The position numbers were made by a program, and so were the translations under genes. Positions 1 through 8,902 of a stretch of DNA of 64,000 nucleotides are shown here, one piece after another. Each line of letters begins with the position of its first letter. Position 1 is the stretch's first letter. Source of the DNA: Bradyrhizobium arachidis (GTDB lineage Bacteria; Pseudomonadota; Alphaproteobacteria; Rhizobiales; Xanthobacteraceae); NCBI RefSeq assembly GCF_015291705.1, contig NZ_CP030050.1:1860001-1924000 (forward strand). The letters run 5' to 3'. The notes under the pieces were generated by a model, which worked only from the letters and a program-made list of their open reading frames with translations, did not search any database and was not told where the DNA came from.

Positions 1-870
1 GATGCAAAGAAGATCAATCCGCAGATCATCTATGCGGCTGCCTCCGGCTACGGTCCTGACGGGCCCTACGTCAACCGCCCAGGCCAGGATCTCTTGATCC
101 AGGCCCTATCAGGACTTGCGATGATCACCGGAAGTCGCGAGCAGGGGCCGCGGGCTGTGGGCGTTTCTGCCATTGATCATCACGGCGCCGCCTTGTTTGC
201 GGCGGGCATCCTGGCTGCCCTGGTGAGGAAAGCGCGCACGGGGCAGGGCTGCCGCGTCGATGTAAGCCTACTATCGGCTGCGCTCGACCTGCAGATGGAA
301 TCTTTTACCTGCTACTTGAACGGCCAAAGGCCTGACGACGTCCGTCAGCCGGGTCCGGTGGCGGGCTGGTACTACGGCGCGCCCTACGGCATCTACGCAA
401 CACGCGATGGACACATTGCAATCTCTTTGGGATCGCTGGAGGCGCTCTCAGACGCGCTTGGCCTTCCGGTCGACCAGCGAATTCCTGACGAGGAGGCTTA
501 TCGCCGGCGGGACGAGGCCTCAGCCATGATTGCGCCCAGTGTCGCCAAACGCACAACCACCGAATGCATCGCCTTGTTCGAGGCGCGCGGAATTTGGCAC
601 GCTGCGGTGAACGATTATGCCGACGTCGTTGCGGATCCGCAGATTGCGCACAACAGAAATTTCCAGGTCGTGACCGGCGCGACTGGAACTCCCATCACCC
701 TCGTCAGCCATCCCGTGCGCTACGACGGCGAGCAGCCGGACGTGCGTTTACCCCCGCAAAAGCTCGGTGCGCAAACGGAAGAGATTCTGAAAGAGCTGGG
801 CTATGACGCCAGGAAATTGAAGCATCTTTACGATATGGGCGCCATCGGGGCGGCGGACTCGCATCACTGA
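1..870 (+). CDS. Family III CoA transferase (CaiB/BaiF type), 3' part
   Basis: The reading frame is open from base 1, so the N-terminal part lies outside the window. The visible 289 residues contain the family signature GYGPDGPYVNRPGQDLLIQA and then ALSGL, followed by the domain-swapped second half with GAPYGIYATRDGHIAIS, typical of formyl-CoA/carnitine CoA transferases. Members move CoA between carboxylic acids through an aspartyl-CoA thioester; I cannot place the catalytic Asp with certainty in the visible part. The C-terminal tail (LPPQKLGAQTEEILKELGYD) is also typical. The substrate is unknown. It precedes a set of sugar-acid catabolic genes on the same strand, but a gap of about 250 bp separates them, so a shared operon is not shown. 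Confidence 0.85.
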   Translation, partial: DAKKINPQIIYAAASGYGPDGPYVNRPGQDLLIQALSGLAMITGSREQGPRAVGVSAIDHHGAALFAAGILAALVRKARTGQGCRVDVSLLSAALDLQMESFTCYLNGQRPDDVRQPGPVAGWYYGAPYGIYATRDGHIAISLGSLEALSDALGLPVDQRIPDEEAYRRRDEASAMIAPSVAKRTTTECIALFEARGIWHAAVNDYADVVADPQIAHNRNFQVVTGATGTPITLVSHPVRYDGEQPDVRLPPQKLGAQTEEILKELGYDARKLKHLYDMGAIGAADSHH

Positions 871-1119
871 ACGACCAAAGTGACTTCTCGAAAGTAGCGC
901 GCTTACGTCAGGAGGCATGGTGATCGGCATCAACTTGCGCGCGGCTTTCCCTGCGGTGTTGCTGACGAGGCGTGCTCCTCGGCAGCGATGCAACCTAGCG
1001 CACGCTTGGAAGTCTGGTGAACATTAACCGTTCACGCCGGGCCAGGACCTGTTGGTAAAGACTTTTCAGTTGCCGCCAGGCCAAAGCCGCGCGGCGAGTT
1101 TTATGTTGGACCAGAAGCC

Positions 1120-2271
1120 ATGACGGAACGCCAATATCTGCTCGCGCGCGAGCGTATGCTGAAGCGCATTGCCAAGACCAGGGACACTGCACGCTCGGGC
1201 TTGCCACACTGGGCCAGTGCTGCCGATGGAACATGGACGTATACGCCCGATGGTGATTGGACCGGCGGGGCCTTTGTCGGCGAGCTTTGGCTCGCGCATC
1301 TCGCTGATCCCAGGCAGTTCCCAATCGAAGACGCGCGTGCTGCGCTAAGCCGAATGTTGCCGCGTGCCGAGCGGCTTACGGCCTTCAAGGGTTTCGGCTT
1401 CTATCATGCTGGCGCCCTCGGCAGCATCCTGTTCGAGGACGAAAACGCGCGCGAGGTGGCTCTGACAGCTGCAAGGTCGCTTCGTGATATGTTCGATCCA
1501 CACCTCGGACTGATACCGTTGGGCAGGGATGCCGAGGAGGCGAGCGCAGTCGGAGCCTCCGAGAGCAGCATCGACTCCCTTCAGGCGACAGGCCTGCTCT
1601 ATTGGGCCGCGGAAGAGCTTTCCGATGCTCGGATGGAGGAGGTCGCCAATGCACATATGCGGCGTGTCCTCGAGATCCACGTACGGCAGGACAATTCAGT
1701 TATCCAGTCTTCCACCCTTGATCCACACACCGGCAAGGTGCTCAGAACGCACACGCATAAGGGATATAGCGATATCAGCACCTGGGGCCGGGCGCAGGGA
1801 TGGGCGATGCTCTACACGGCTCACGCCGCCATGGTCCGCCCGGACGAACCGCTATGGCGCGACTACGCCGTGCGCCTTCTTGACTGGTGGATCGATCATG
1901 TGCCTGCGGATCTCATTGCCTTCTGGGATTTCGACGATCCGGCGATCCCCAAAACCAGCAGGGATACTGCGGCCACTGCTATCGCTGCTGCCGCGGCGCT
2001 GCGCCTCGCATCCGCGCTTGGGCCTGAGCAGGGCGCCAAATATAGATTATTTGCGGAGCGCACAGTTAATCAGCTGATCTCGAAATACCTGACGCCGACT
2101 ACTCCCGATGACCCGCGCCCGCCTGGAATGCTCACCGGCGGCTGCTTCACCCGAAAGGCGATTGTGCGCGATATCGATGCAGCCCAGAACGTCGAGCTGA
2201 TTTTCGGAAGCTACTTCCTGTTTGAATGTCTTGCCATCCTCACCGACCTGGTGCCGCCTGGCTGGATTTAA
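1120..2271 (+). CDS. Glycoside hydrolase family 88 protein (unsaturated uronyl hydrolase)
   Basis: 383 residues, the usual length of GH88/GH105 unsaturated glucuronyl or rhamnogalacturonyl hydrolases, which hydrate the 4,5-double bond left by polysaccharide lyases and release a uronic acid. The GH88 signature is visible as W(T)GGAFVGELWLAH near residue 48 and as SSIDSLQATGLLYWAAEEL; Asp152 in ESSIDSLQ matches the essential Asp of this family. There is no signal peptide, so it should act in the cytoplasm on imported oligosaccharides. It is followed by a DHDPS-family lyase and an aldehyde dehydrogenase, which fits uronate degradation. Family assignment is strong; the exact sugar is not determined. 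Confidence 0.85.
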   Translation: MTERQYLLARERMLKRIAKTRDTARSGLPHWASAADGTWTYTPDGDWTGGAFVGELWLAHLADPRQFPIEDARAALSRMLPRAERLTAFKGFGFYHAGALGSILFEDENAREVALTAARSLRDMFDPHLGLIPLGRDAEEASAVGASESSIDSLQATGLLYWAAEELSDARMEEVANAHMRRVLEIHVRQDNSVIQSSTLDPHTGKVLRTHTHKGYSDISTWGRAQGWAMLYTAHAAMVRPDEPLWRDYAVRLLDWWIDHVPADLIAFWDFDDPAIPKTSRDTAATAIAAAAALRLASALGPEQGAKYRLFAERTVNQLISKYLTPTTPDDPRPPGMLTGGCFTRKAIVRDIDAAQNVELIFGSYFLFECLAILTDLVPPGWI

Positions 2272-2436
2272 TGAGGAGGCACGAACGGCGTCCAACGCGA
2301 GCAAAGCCTCGTTTGTGACGCCACGCCAGTCAATCTGTCAAAAAAGTGCGCCGGTATCGGCGCCACTCCTTAGATGTTGGCGATGGCTGACCCCCGTTCG
2401 ACAGCAAGTGACCGCCTCCTGTCTGGAATCCTCTAC

Positions 2437-3366
2437 ATGAGAAATGCGAAAACTCCCATCTATCGCGGCTTGTTCCCGGTCGCTCCAACGCCGTTCACGG
2501 AGGCTGGAGATCTCGATCTCCAAGGGCAGCGGCGCGTGCTGGATTGCATGATCGATCAAGGCGTGGACGGAATCTGCATTCTAGCCAACTATTCCGAGCA
2601 GTTCCTGCTGTCTGATCAAGAACGCAACATTCTAGTCGAGCTCTGTCTTTCGCATGTCGCGGGCCGCAAGCCAGTCATGGTGACCTGCAGCCATTTCAGC
2701 ACTCAGATTGCGGTGCAACGCGCCCGCTATGCGGCCGAACGTGGCGCAAGCCTCCTCATGCTGATGCCGCCTTATCATGGTGCAAGCCTCAAGGCGGATG
2801 ACGGGGCCATGATTGGTCATTTCGGCAGGGTCGCAGACGCGGCAGGGATTCCAATCATGGTCCAGGACGCGCCGCTCTCCGGCGTTACATTGACGGTCCC
2901 GTTTCTCGTCCGCCTCGCTTGTGAGGTGCCGCTCGCCCGATATTTCAAGATCGAGGTCCCGTTTGCTGCTGCCAAGTTGCGCAGTCTGATCGAGCTCGGC
3001 GGGGAGGCCATCATTGGTCCTTTTGACGGGGAGGAGGCCATCACCATGATGGCAGACCTCGACGCCGGTGCGACCGGAACGATGTCGAGTGCGCTGCTGC
3101 CCGATCTGCTTCGCCCGGTGCTCGATCACCACAAAGCGGGACGCAGGCAGGAAGCCGCTCTTGCCTATGCAAAGGTGCTCCCGCTCATCAATTTCGAGAA
3201 CCGCCAGTGCGGCCTGCGCGCTGCCAAGAGCGTCATGGCTGAAGGTGGTGTGATCAAATGCGAAGCGGTGCGGCATCCGCTCGATGGCCTCCATCCGGCG
3301 ACGAGAGCTGGATTGATCGAGCTTGCGCACGAGCTCAACCCGTTGGCTCTTCGCTGGGGACATTGA
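2437..3366 (+). CDS. DHDPS/N-acetylneuraminate lyase family protein, probable keto-deoxy sugar acid dehydratase or aldolase
   Basis: 310 residues from the ATG at 2437 (MRNAKTPIYRGLFPVAPTPF); an upstream in-frame ATG at 2374 would add 21 non-conserved residues, so I prefer 2437. The TIM-barrel family hallmarks are visible: FPVAPTPFTEAGDLD at the N-terminus, MPPYHG with a Tyr near residue 113, and Lys171 in ARYFKIEVP as the Schiff-base lysine. Family members include dihydrodipicolinate synthase, KDG dehydratases and L-2-keto-3-deoxyarabonate dehydratase. Lying between a GH88 hydrolase and an aldehyde dehydrogenase (4 bp upstream of it), it most likely converts a 2-keto-3-deoxy acid to a 2-oxoglutarate semialdehyde-type product rather than making lysine. 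That role is inference. Confidence 0.82.
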   Translation: MRNAKTPIYRGLFPVAPTPFTEAGDLDLQGQRRVLDCMIDQGVDGICILANYSEQFLLSDQERNILVELCLSHVAGRKPVMVTCSHFSTQIAVQRARYAAERGASLLMLMPPYHGASLKADDGAMIGHFGRVADAAGIPIMVQDAPLSGVTLTVPFLVRLACEVPLARYFKIEVPFAAAKLRSLIELGGEAIIGPFDGEEAITMMADLDAGATGTMSSALLPDLLRPVLDHHKAGRRQEAALAYAKVLPLINFENRQCGLRAAKSVMAEGGVIKCEAVRHPLDGLHPATRAGLIELAHELNPLALRWGH

Positions 3367-3369
3367 GGC

Positions 3370-4836
3370 ATGAACAATCCGGAACAAGCGGTGCAGGCAC
3401 AGCCTGTGTACCCCCAGATCAAGATGTTCATTGCCGGGGAATGGACGGAAGGGGAGGCGGAGCGCTCGGAAGAGATCCTCAACCCCGCGACCGGACAGCC
3501 CATTGGCGAAACGCCTTATGCGTCCCGCGGTGATCTTGATCGTGCCCTCGCGGCCGCCGCGGACGGCTTCGAGATCTGGCGAAAGGTTTCAGCCTTCGAC
3601 CGGTACAGGACCATGCGCAAGGCCGCCGAGCTCATACGCTCGCGCGCAGTGGGCATCGCTGCAATCATGACCCTCGAACAAGGTAAGCCGCTGAGCGAGT
3701 CGAGTGCCGAAACGCTCCTCGCTGCCGATATCATCGACTGGCTCGCCGAAGAAGGGCGGCGCGCTTATGGGCGGATCGTGCCGGCGCGCTTTGGCAATGT
3801 CGCCCAGCTCGTGACCAAGGAGCCGGTCGGGCCGGTTGCGGCATTTACGCCTTGGAATTTTCCGATCAAACCAGGCCGTGCGGAAGATTTCGGCGAGCCT
3901 TGCGGCCGGCTGCTCCATCATCGTCAAGGGACCTGAAGAGACGCCAGCGAGCTGCATGGAGTTGGTGCGTAGTTTCGCGGATGCGGGCTTGCCGGCGGGT
4001 GTGATCAATCTCGTCTTCGGCGTGCATCCGAAGTTTCAGATCATCTCATACGCCATCCTATCGTCCGTAAAGTCTCCTTCACCGGTTCGACCGTAGTCGG
4101 AAAGCATCTCGCAGCCCTTGCCGGCGCCCACATGAAGCGCGCCACCATGGAGCTCGGCGGGCACGCGCCTGCCATCGTTTTCCCAGATGCCGACGTCGAG
4201 AAAGCCGCAAGAATCTTGTCGGCGAACAAGTTCCGCAATGCCGGCCAAGTCTGCGTCTCGCCGACGCGGTTTCTGGTGCATGAGAGTGTCTATGAAGATT
4301 TCGTCAAGAGGTTTGTTGCCGAGGCCAGCGCGATCAAGGTTGGCAATGGCCTTGAGAGAGATAGCCGCATGGGACCGCTCGCCAATTCGCGGCGGGTCGA
4401 CGCAATGGAGAGCTTTGTCGCGGACGCTCTCGATTGCGGCGCCCAGTTGCGCGTCGGCGGCAAGCGTATCGGCAATGCGGGGTGCTTCTTCGCGCCGACG
4501 GTCCTGACCGATGTTCCACCTCGAGCGCGCATCATGAATGAAGAGCCGTTCGGCCCTGCCGCCCCGATTGCGCGGTTCAAAACCTATGACGACGTTGTCA
4601 CAGAGGCCAATCGACTGCCTTACGGGCTCGCCGCCTATGCCTACACGCGATCCGCCGCAACCATGGCCGCGATCGGGGCCGATCTCCAATGCGGGATGGT
4701 ATCGATCAATCATCATGGGCTTGGACTTCCCGAAGTGCCCTTCGGAGGAACGAAGGAGTCCGGCTTCGGCTCGGAAGGTGGCCTCGAGGCAATCGAGAGC
4801 TATCTCGACACCAAATTTGTGAGCCAGGCGAGCTAG
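3370..4836 (+). pseudogene. NAD(P)-dependent aldehyde dehydrogenase with two compensating frameshifts
   Basis: The whole aldehyde dehydrogenase is recognisable but in three pieces. Frame 1 runs from ATG 3370 to [10 protein letters not shown]; one extra base near 3868 then moves the rest to frame 2 ([20 protein letters not shown] to NLVFGV); a missing base near 4025 restores frame 1 ([20 protein letters not shown] to the end). Catalytic Glu (ELGGHAP, near 4150) and Cys (AGQVCVSPTR, near 4252) are both present. About 488 residues when repaired, the family length, most like succinate or 2-oxoglutarate semialdehyde dehydrogenases. It starts 4 bp after the DHDPS-family gene, so it probably oxidised that enzyme's product. 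Either a recent pseudogene or two sequence errors. Confidence 0.85.
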
Positions 4837-5119
4837 AACCGGAATACCAGGTGCCAAACCGGAGCAGAACGATTGTTCGACAGTGCCGCCGGATCGCCTC
4901 AAGCGCTTTTCCCCTTCTCCGCTGGCAGACCGGTACGTCTGCCTTCTCCCCAGACTTGAGCCGCTGTCGGAGAAATCCGGCAGCGGTTCTTTTTCTTTGC
5001 TGGAATGACAGCTTATTGTTCATTCAGGCAGGAGCAGAAGTAAGATACTTTGTCCGGAAAATCGGCGCGGACGGATAACAGCTGCGTCCAAAGCGCTCAA
5101 ACCTCCGCGCCAATGATAG

Positions 5120-5505
5120 CCCGCGAGCACTACGAAATTGGCGCGGCCCAGCATAACCATCGCCTGGAATTTATCGGGATGACCATCTCACGCGGATAAG
5201 CGCGCAGATGCGGAGCAGGAAGATCGTGGAGAACCGACAAGTCCATTTCGTAGACCCGGTTCGACCGCATCATCAAAGGCCATATCGATAACGATACGGG
5301 CCTTAGCGGAACAATGCGTCGGCGGTGATACGCAGTCCGCCATACTCGGTTTCCTCGCGAATGCGATTGACCTTGAGGCTATTTGGATCGAACTCCGCCC
5401 ATCGTTATGTGAAACGCCGCTGATTTCTTTGAAGATGCGGACCGTCTCGTCCTAATCATTGTTCTCGATGACGAGGGAGTCGAGGGGCACCACGGACTCG
5501 TGGAA
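5120..5505 (-). pseudogene. Remnant of AbiEii/AbiGii-type nucleotidyltransferase toxin gene
   Basis: Reading the minus strand downward from 5505, consecutive but frame-shifted pieces spell a nucleotidyltransferase of the AbiEii toxin family: LDSLVIENND, then ETVRIFKEISGV, EFDPNSLKVNRIREETEYGG, LRITADALF, KARIVIDMAFDDAVEPG, EMDLSVLHDLPAPHLRAYPR and KFQAMVMLGRAN. At least one in-frame stop and several frame changes separate them, so no product is made. Intact members are toxins of type IV abortive-infection pairs. No antitoxin partner was found beside it. The flanks (4837-5119) show nothing further that I can identify. Confidence 0.65.
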
Positions 5506-5536
5506 AAATGGCCCGCTTGGGAGCCATACCAAGCGT

Positions 5537-6439
5537 TTACGATAGGGCCAAATGTGGTAGGGTCAGTTCACCTTTGCCTGCGACAACTGAGAGGTTGAGT
5601 TCCTGTGCGGCAGCATCCAGGACCCGCACGGAAACGGCACTCTCGCGCGCTAGGCGCACAGCACACTCGATGTCCTTTGCAGCATTTGCAATCGAGATTG
5701 CCAGTGCATCCGGTTTCTCTCCCAACAAAAAAGCGGCGAAGGCTTGGAATATTCCACTGTTCGTAGAGCCCCGACTGACCAAAGACCGTAGTGTTACAAG
5801 ATCTATCTGAAGACTATCCGCGAATTGGCAGACCTCAGCGGCGACGGCAGCTATGCCCATAGTCATGCTGTTGTAAACAAGCTTGAGCTTGTGGCCGTGT
5901 CCGACATCTCCAACATGCGTCACGGTCTCGCAAAACGCAGCAAGAATGCGTTCAGCAACGGGAAAGAGTGTTGTATCCGATCCAACCATCGCATTGAGAA
6001 GGCCGAGCTCCGCTTGCTCGGGGCTTCGTGTTACGGGAGCATCAATAAAGCTTAGACCTCGTCTTTGCGCCTTTTTCGCCAATGCAATAGTCGAGGCGGG
6101 ATACGAGGTTGTACAATCAATTATCAAGCCTCCTCGTGACATGTGGACAAATAGTCCATCGTCATCAAGGCACACCATCTCAACTTCGCGGCTGGACGGT
6201 AAGGACAACACCACCACACTTACATGCTGCGCCAACTCAGCGATCGACGTATGTTCGCGGGCCCCTGCACTTATCAGGCGATCGGCACCGAACCGCTTTT
6301 TGTTGACTTTGATGTGGAGTTCGCGTTGCTGACGCAGCAGGCTGATGCCTATACCCGTTCCCATGCGCCCCGCTCCGATAAGCCCTACGCTCTGCTTGAT
6401 CAGTCTGGGAGTCGCGCTCGCTGATGGTCCCTTGCTCAT
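5537..6439 (-). CDS. Beta-hydroxyacid dehydrogenase family NAD(P)-dependent reductase
   Basis: 300 residues of the 3-hydroxyisobutyrate/6-phosphogluconate dehydrogenase type. The N-terminal Rossmann motif is GLIGAGRMGTG near residue 16; the substrate-binding motif is DAPVTRSPEQAELG; the catalytic motif GxGxxxKxxxN is intact as GHGHKLKLVYN, so the catalytic Lys is kept and an imine-reductase subtype is less likely. It is the third gene of an operon: its start lies 4 bp beyond the stop of the HAD phosphatase gene, which itself overlaps the PurF-like gene. It probably reduces or oxidises an intermediate made by the first two enzymes. Substrate unknown. Confidence 0.85.
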   Translation of the reverse strand: MSKGPSASATPRLIKQSVGLIGAGRMGTGIGISLLRQQRELHIKVNKKRFGADRLISAGAREHTSIAELAQHVSVVVLSLPSSREVEMVCLDDDGLFVHMSRGGLIIDCTTSYPASTIALAKKAQRRGLSFIDAPVTRSPEQAELGLLNAMVGSDTTLFPVAERILAAFCETVTHVGDVGHGHKLKLVYNSMTMGIAAVAAEVCQFADSLQIDLVTLRSLVSRGSTNSGIFQAFAAFLLGEKPDALAISIANAAKDIECAVRLARESAVSVRVLDAAAQELNLSVVAGKGELTLPHLALS

Positions 6440-6442
6440 GAC

Positions 6443-7123
6443 TTAGCATTCCGAAAAGTAGCCACGGCTTTGCAGGATGGGCGGCAGCTCGTGATGGTTG
6501 TTGATCGTGTAATCTGGACGCGCGGCTTGCAGGCGCGAGGTCGAAACAAATCCTCCGGTAATGGATATGCTTGTCAGGCCGAGATTATGTGCAATATCAG
6601 TCTCTACGGGCATATCGCCGATGATGAAGGTTGATGCGGGCTTCAGGTCGTACCGTTGCATATAAAGCCGAAGCCGCTCTCCTTTGCTCATCGATTTGTA
6701 TTGCGTGGCGCGGCTTTCAAAAGCGAGCACATCGGTGACGTAGTGATCTACTCCAAGCCTCCTCAGCTGGGACTGTAAAGGCGCGACTATGTGGTTGCTG
6801 AGGATGATGAGTAGAGCGGATTGTCGTCGCGCCATCTCGAGCACTCTGCGCGCCCCCTCACGTAGATCGGCCTTGTCCGCAAGAGGCTCGTATAAGTCGT
6901 GAAACAGTGCGCCATCGTCACGCTCCACTGCCTCAATCTCTTCGCGCGACATTCCAAGGCTAAGGTAGAGACGAGAGAGGGGAACATCACAACGATCCCG
7001 AAAGGTCTTTATATCGATGCTCGGACGACCAAAGCGATCCAAAATGACATTGGTCGTTTCGAGCAGCGCATAGGTGTCATCGAGCAGTGTTCCGTTCCAG
7101 TCAAATACGAGAGCGGGTTTCAT
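6443..7123 (-). CDS. HAD-family phosphatase
   Basis: 226 residues with all HAD motifs: motif I VFDWNGTLLDD at residues 6-16, motif II LIILSN near 113, a motif III Lys in the MSKGERLRLY region, and motif IV FIIGDMPVETDIA. In motif I the second Asp of the usual DxD is Asn (DWNGT), a variant found in some bacterial phosphoglycolate-phosphatase-like proteins. The start codon overlaps the stop of the PurF-like gene by 4 bases, implying translational coupling. In this operon it could dephosphorylate a phosphoribosyl intermediate; that is inference. Cytoplasmic, no signal peptide. Confidence 0.85.
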   Translation of the reverse strand: MKPALVFDWNGTLLDDTYALLETTNVILDRFGRPSIDIKTFRDRCDVPLSRLYLSLGMSREEIEAVERDDGALFHDLYEPLADKADLREGARRVLEMARRQSALLIILSNHIVAPLQSQLRRLGVDHYVTDVLAFESRATQYKSMSKGERLRLYMQRYDLKPASTFIIGDMPVETDIAHNLGLTSISITGGFVSTSRLQAARPDYTINNHHELPPILQSRGYFSEC

Positions 7124-8700
7124 GATCCTGACCTCAGGCGGGTATTGACAGGAAGAGCGGCCAGCAACGCTTCCAAGTGCCTACGCGCGCGCTGCCGTCC
7201 AGCGGGGGTCGGCATCTCGAACGTGAACGGTGACAGATCGATGCCCTCTAGCCTGGTGGCCAAAACGGATACAAGGGCGCGGAAAGGCAGATAAGTTATC
7301 GATGCCGCTTGGATCGCCGTCGCAATGTTGCTCTCAACGATTCTGAGCGCTGGCGGCTCCATCCTGTGGAAGCGAAGGCATTGGGCGCGCAGTTCGGACG
7401 GCAGCCGCTTCAATGCCTGCCAGAATGCGAGCTCATCTAGCGTATCAATACCCATGCCGTAGTAGTTTGGCGCAACTATAGGGGGAGAACCTATCGCCCA
7501 ATGTACGTCTTTGGCTCCAGCGGCAAGGAGCATCGTTGTAACGGCTTGGCTGGTATCGCCTCGAATGAGGGCTTCGTCGACAACTATTACAGTCCGTTCA
7601 GCTACGGCGGGTTCCGACACTCGATACTTCCGGGCAACGCGAGATTGCCGGGCGCTGGTTCTGCCGAGGAGCGTTCGCTCATGAAATTGCGTTGCCACTA
7701 CGTCACTACGCTCGGCAAGCACGCCCTGTTCGGCGAGAGAGTCAAATAGACCATCGGCGTACGGGCCCCCAGTATTTGGCATTGAGGACACGATTGGCGG
7801 CATCAAGAGTGGCTCTGCTTGAAGTCGCTCCGCAACGATTTTTCCCAAAGAGAGCCCGATGTCGTAACGGGTTTGGCGATGTGAATGGCCCTCGACCGAG
7901 GTGTTTGGACTTCCCAAATAGAGAGCTTCGTACGCGCAGAGCTTGGCCTTATGTCCTCGGCAGTTCAGGGCATGGTCAACGTTGGCCCCGGTCTTAGCAT
8001 CCACGCGCTGTATGCTCCCAGGCAAGAGCTGGCTGATCTCACCTTCCAAGCCTGCGAAGGCACAATTTTCAGAAGCAAAGAGCAACAAGCCATTACTTGC
8101 TCGCATAGTCTCCAATGGTCGCAAACCGCTTCGACTGCGGTATGCAACAAGATCTCCGTCCTTATCTAGCAAAAGCGCACTAAGGGCACCATCGATACGA
8201 TTATCAAGCTCGCGAAAGATAGCTTCGTAGTTTGCGGGCCGGCCGTGACGCCAATATTCTCGTTCGCAAGAGTGTTCAATCCACCTCAGCAAGAGCTCGG
8301 CGTCTGTATTCGTATCTGTAAGTTGGCCTCGAGCGAGTACTTCGCTCCTGAGTTCATGAGCGTTCACCAAGGCGCCGTCCAGAGCAATGGCAAAATGGCG
8401 GCTAGGAGTTGACTGCACGTCGTCGCCATCCCTAGCTCCACAGGATCCGCTACGGATCTGCGCGATTGCAACATGAGGCCGAAAGCACGGGTCCTGTTCG
8501 ATGCAGTCAATGCGCACCGAACCATCGTTCGATGGAAAGGCCCTTCCATACCGGAGTCCACGCTCTTGCATAAAAGCAGAGACGATGACGCCCGCTTGTC
8601 CACGGAGTGCAAGTGTCGGAATCATTTTGTTCAGCTGATCAACGACACGGGGCGATGGTTCGCTTGACGCGCAGAAAAATGCACCGGCGACACCGGACAT
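7120..8700 (-). CDS. PurF-like amidophosphoribosyltransferase paralogue with altered glutaminase site
   Basis: About 526 residues. N-terminal class II glutamine amidotransferase fold, then a phosphoribosyltransferase domain. PurF proteins begin Met-Cys-Gly, the Cys being the nucleophile; here the ATG at 8700 gives MSGVAGAFF, with Ser in its place. The oxyanion NGNL motif is DGALVNA, and HxRYST is IAQIRSGS; the acidic TNTDAELL is kept. The PRPP loop is recognisable as VIVVDEALIRGDTS, and GRTSARQSR and SPPIVAPNYYG are conserved. So the phosphoribosyl transfer fold survives while glutaminase activity is doubtful. A GTG at 8712 could add four residues, but the ATG aligns with PurF. First gene of a three-gene operon behind a sigma-54 promoter; not likely the housekeeping purF. 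Confidence 0.8.
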   Translation of the reverse strand: MSGVAGAFFCASSEPSPRVVDQLNKMIPTLALRGQAGVIVSAFMQERGLRYGRAFPSNDGSVRIDCIEQDPCFRPHVAIAQIRSGSCGARDGDDVQSTPSRHFAIALDGALVNAHELRSEVLARGQLTDTNTDAELLLRWIEHSCEREYWRHGRPANYEAIFRELDNRIDGALSALLLDKDGDLVAYRSRSGLRPLETMRASNGLLLFASENCAFAGLEGEISQLLPGSIQRVDAKTGANVDHALNCRGHKAKLCAYEALYLGSPNTSVEGHSHRQTRYDIGLSLGKIVAERLQAEPLLMPPIVSSMPNTGGPYADGLFDSLAEQGVLAERSDVVATQFHERTLLGRTSARQSRVARKYRVSEPAVAERTVIVVDEALIRGDTSQAVTTMLLAAGAKDVHWAIGSPPIVAPNYYGMGIDTLDELAFWQALKRLPSELRAQCLRFHRMEPPALRIVESNIATAIQAASITYLPFRALVSVLATRLEGIDLSPFTFEMPTPAGRQRARRHLEALLAALPVNTRLRSGS

Positions 8701-8767
8701 ATAGTTACCCACTTGTTAAGGAGTCGCTCTGGCGGGGGCGCCTCGATGACACGTCGCTTCATCCTTA

Positions 8768-8783
8768 AGCAAGCGTCGTACCA
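8768..8783 (-). promoter_or_regulatory. Sigma-54 (-24/-12) promoter of the PurF-like operon
   Basis: The minus strand reads TGGTACGACGCTTGCT, matching the RpoN consensus TGGCACG-N4-TTGCW with one mismatch; GG and GC are separated by exactly 10 bases as required. Expected transcription start near 8757, about 57 bases upstream of the ATG at 8700. A NifA-type activator site lies just over 100 bp further upstream. Confidence 0.8.
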
Positions 8784-8886
8784 GCGCTTTGCATATGCTA
8801 GCTGGCATTTCCGGAGCGAGTAGGGTTGGAAGACAGGCCATTCTAGCCATCGAGTGGTATTGTGCGTCGTTTAAGCACCCACGCGA

Positions 8887-8902
8887 TGTTCAGGATGCTA
8901 CA
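8887..8902. promoter_or_regulatory. NifA upstream activator sequence (TGT-N10-ACA)
   Basis: TGT at 8887-8889 and ACA at 8900-8902 are separated by exactly ten bases. The site lies about 105-115 bp upstream of the -24 element at 8783, the usual spacing for NifA acting through DNA looping. Either feature alone could be chance; together they strongly suggest nitrogen-fixation (low oxygen, symbiotic) control of the operon to the left. Confidence 0.72.
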
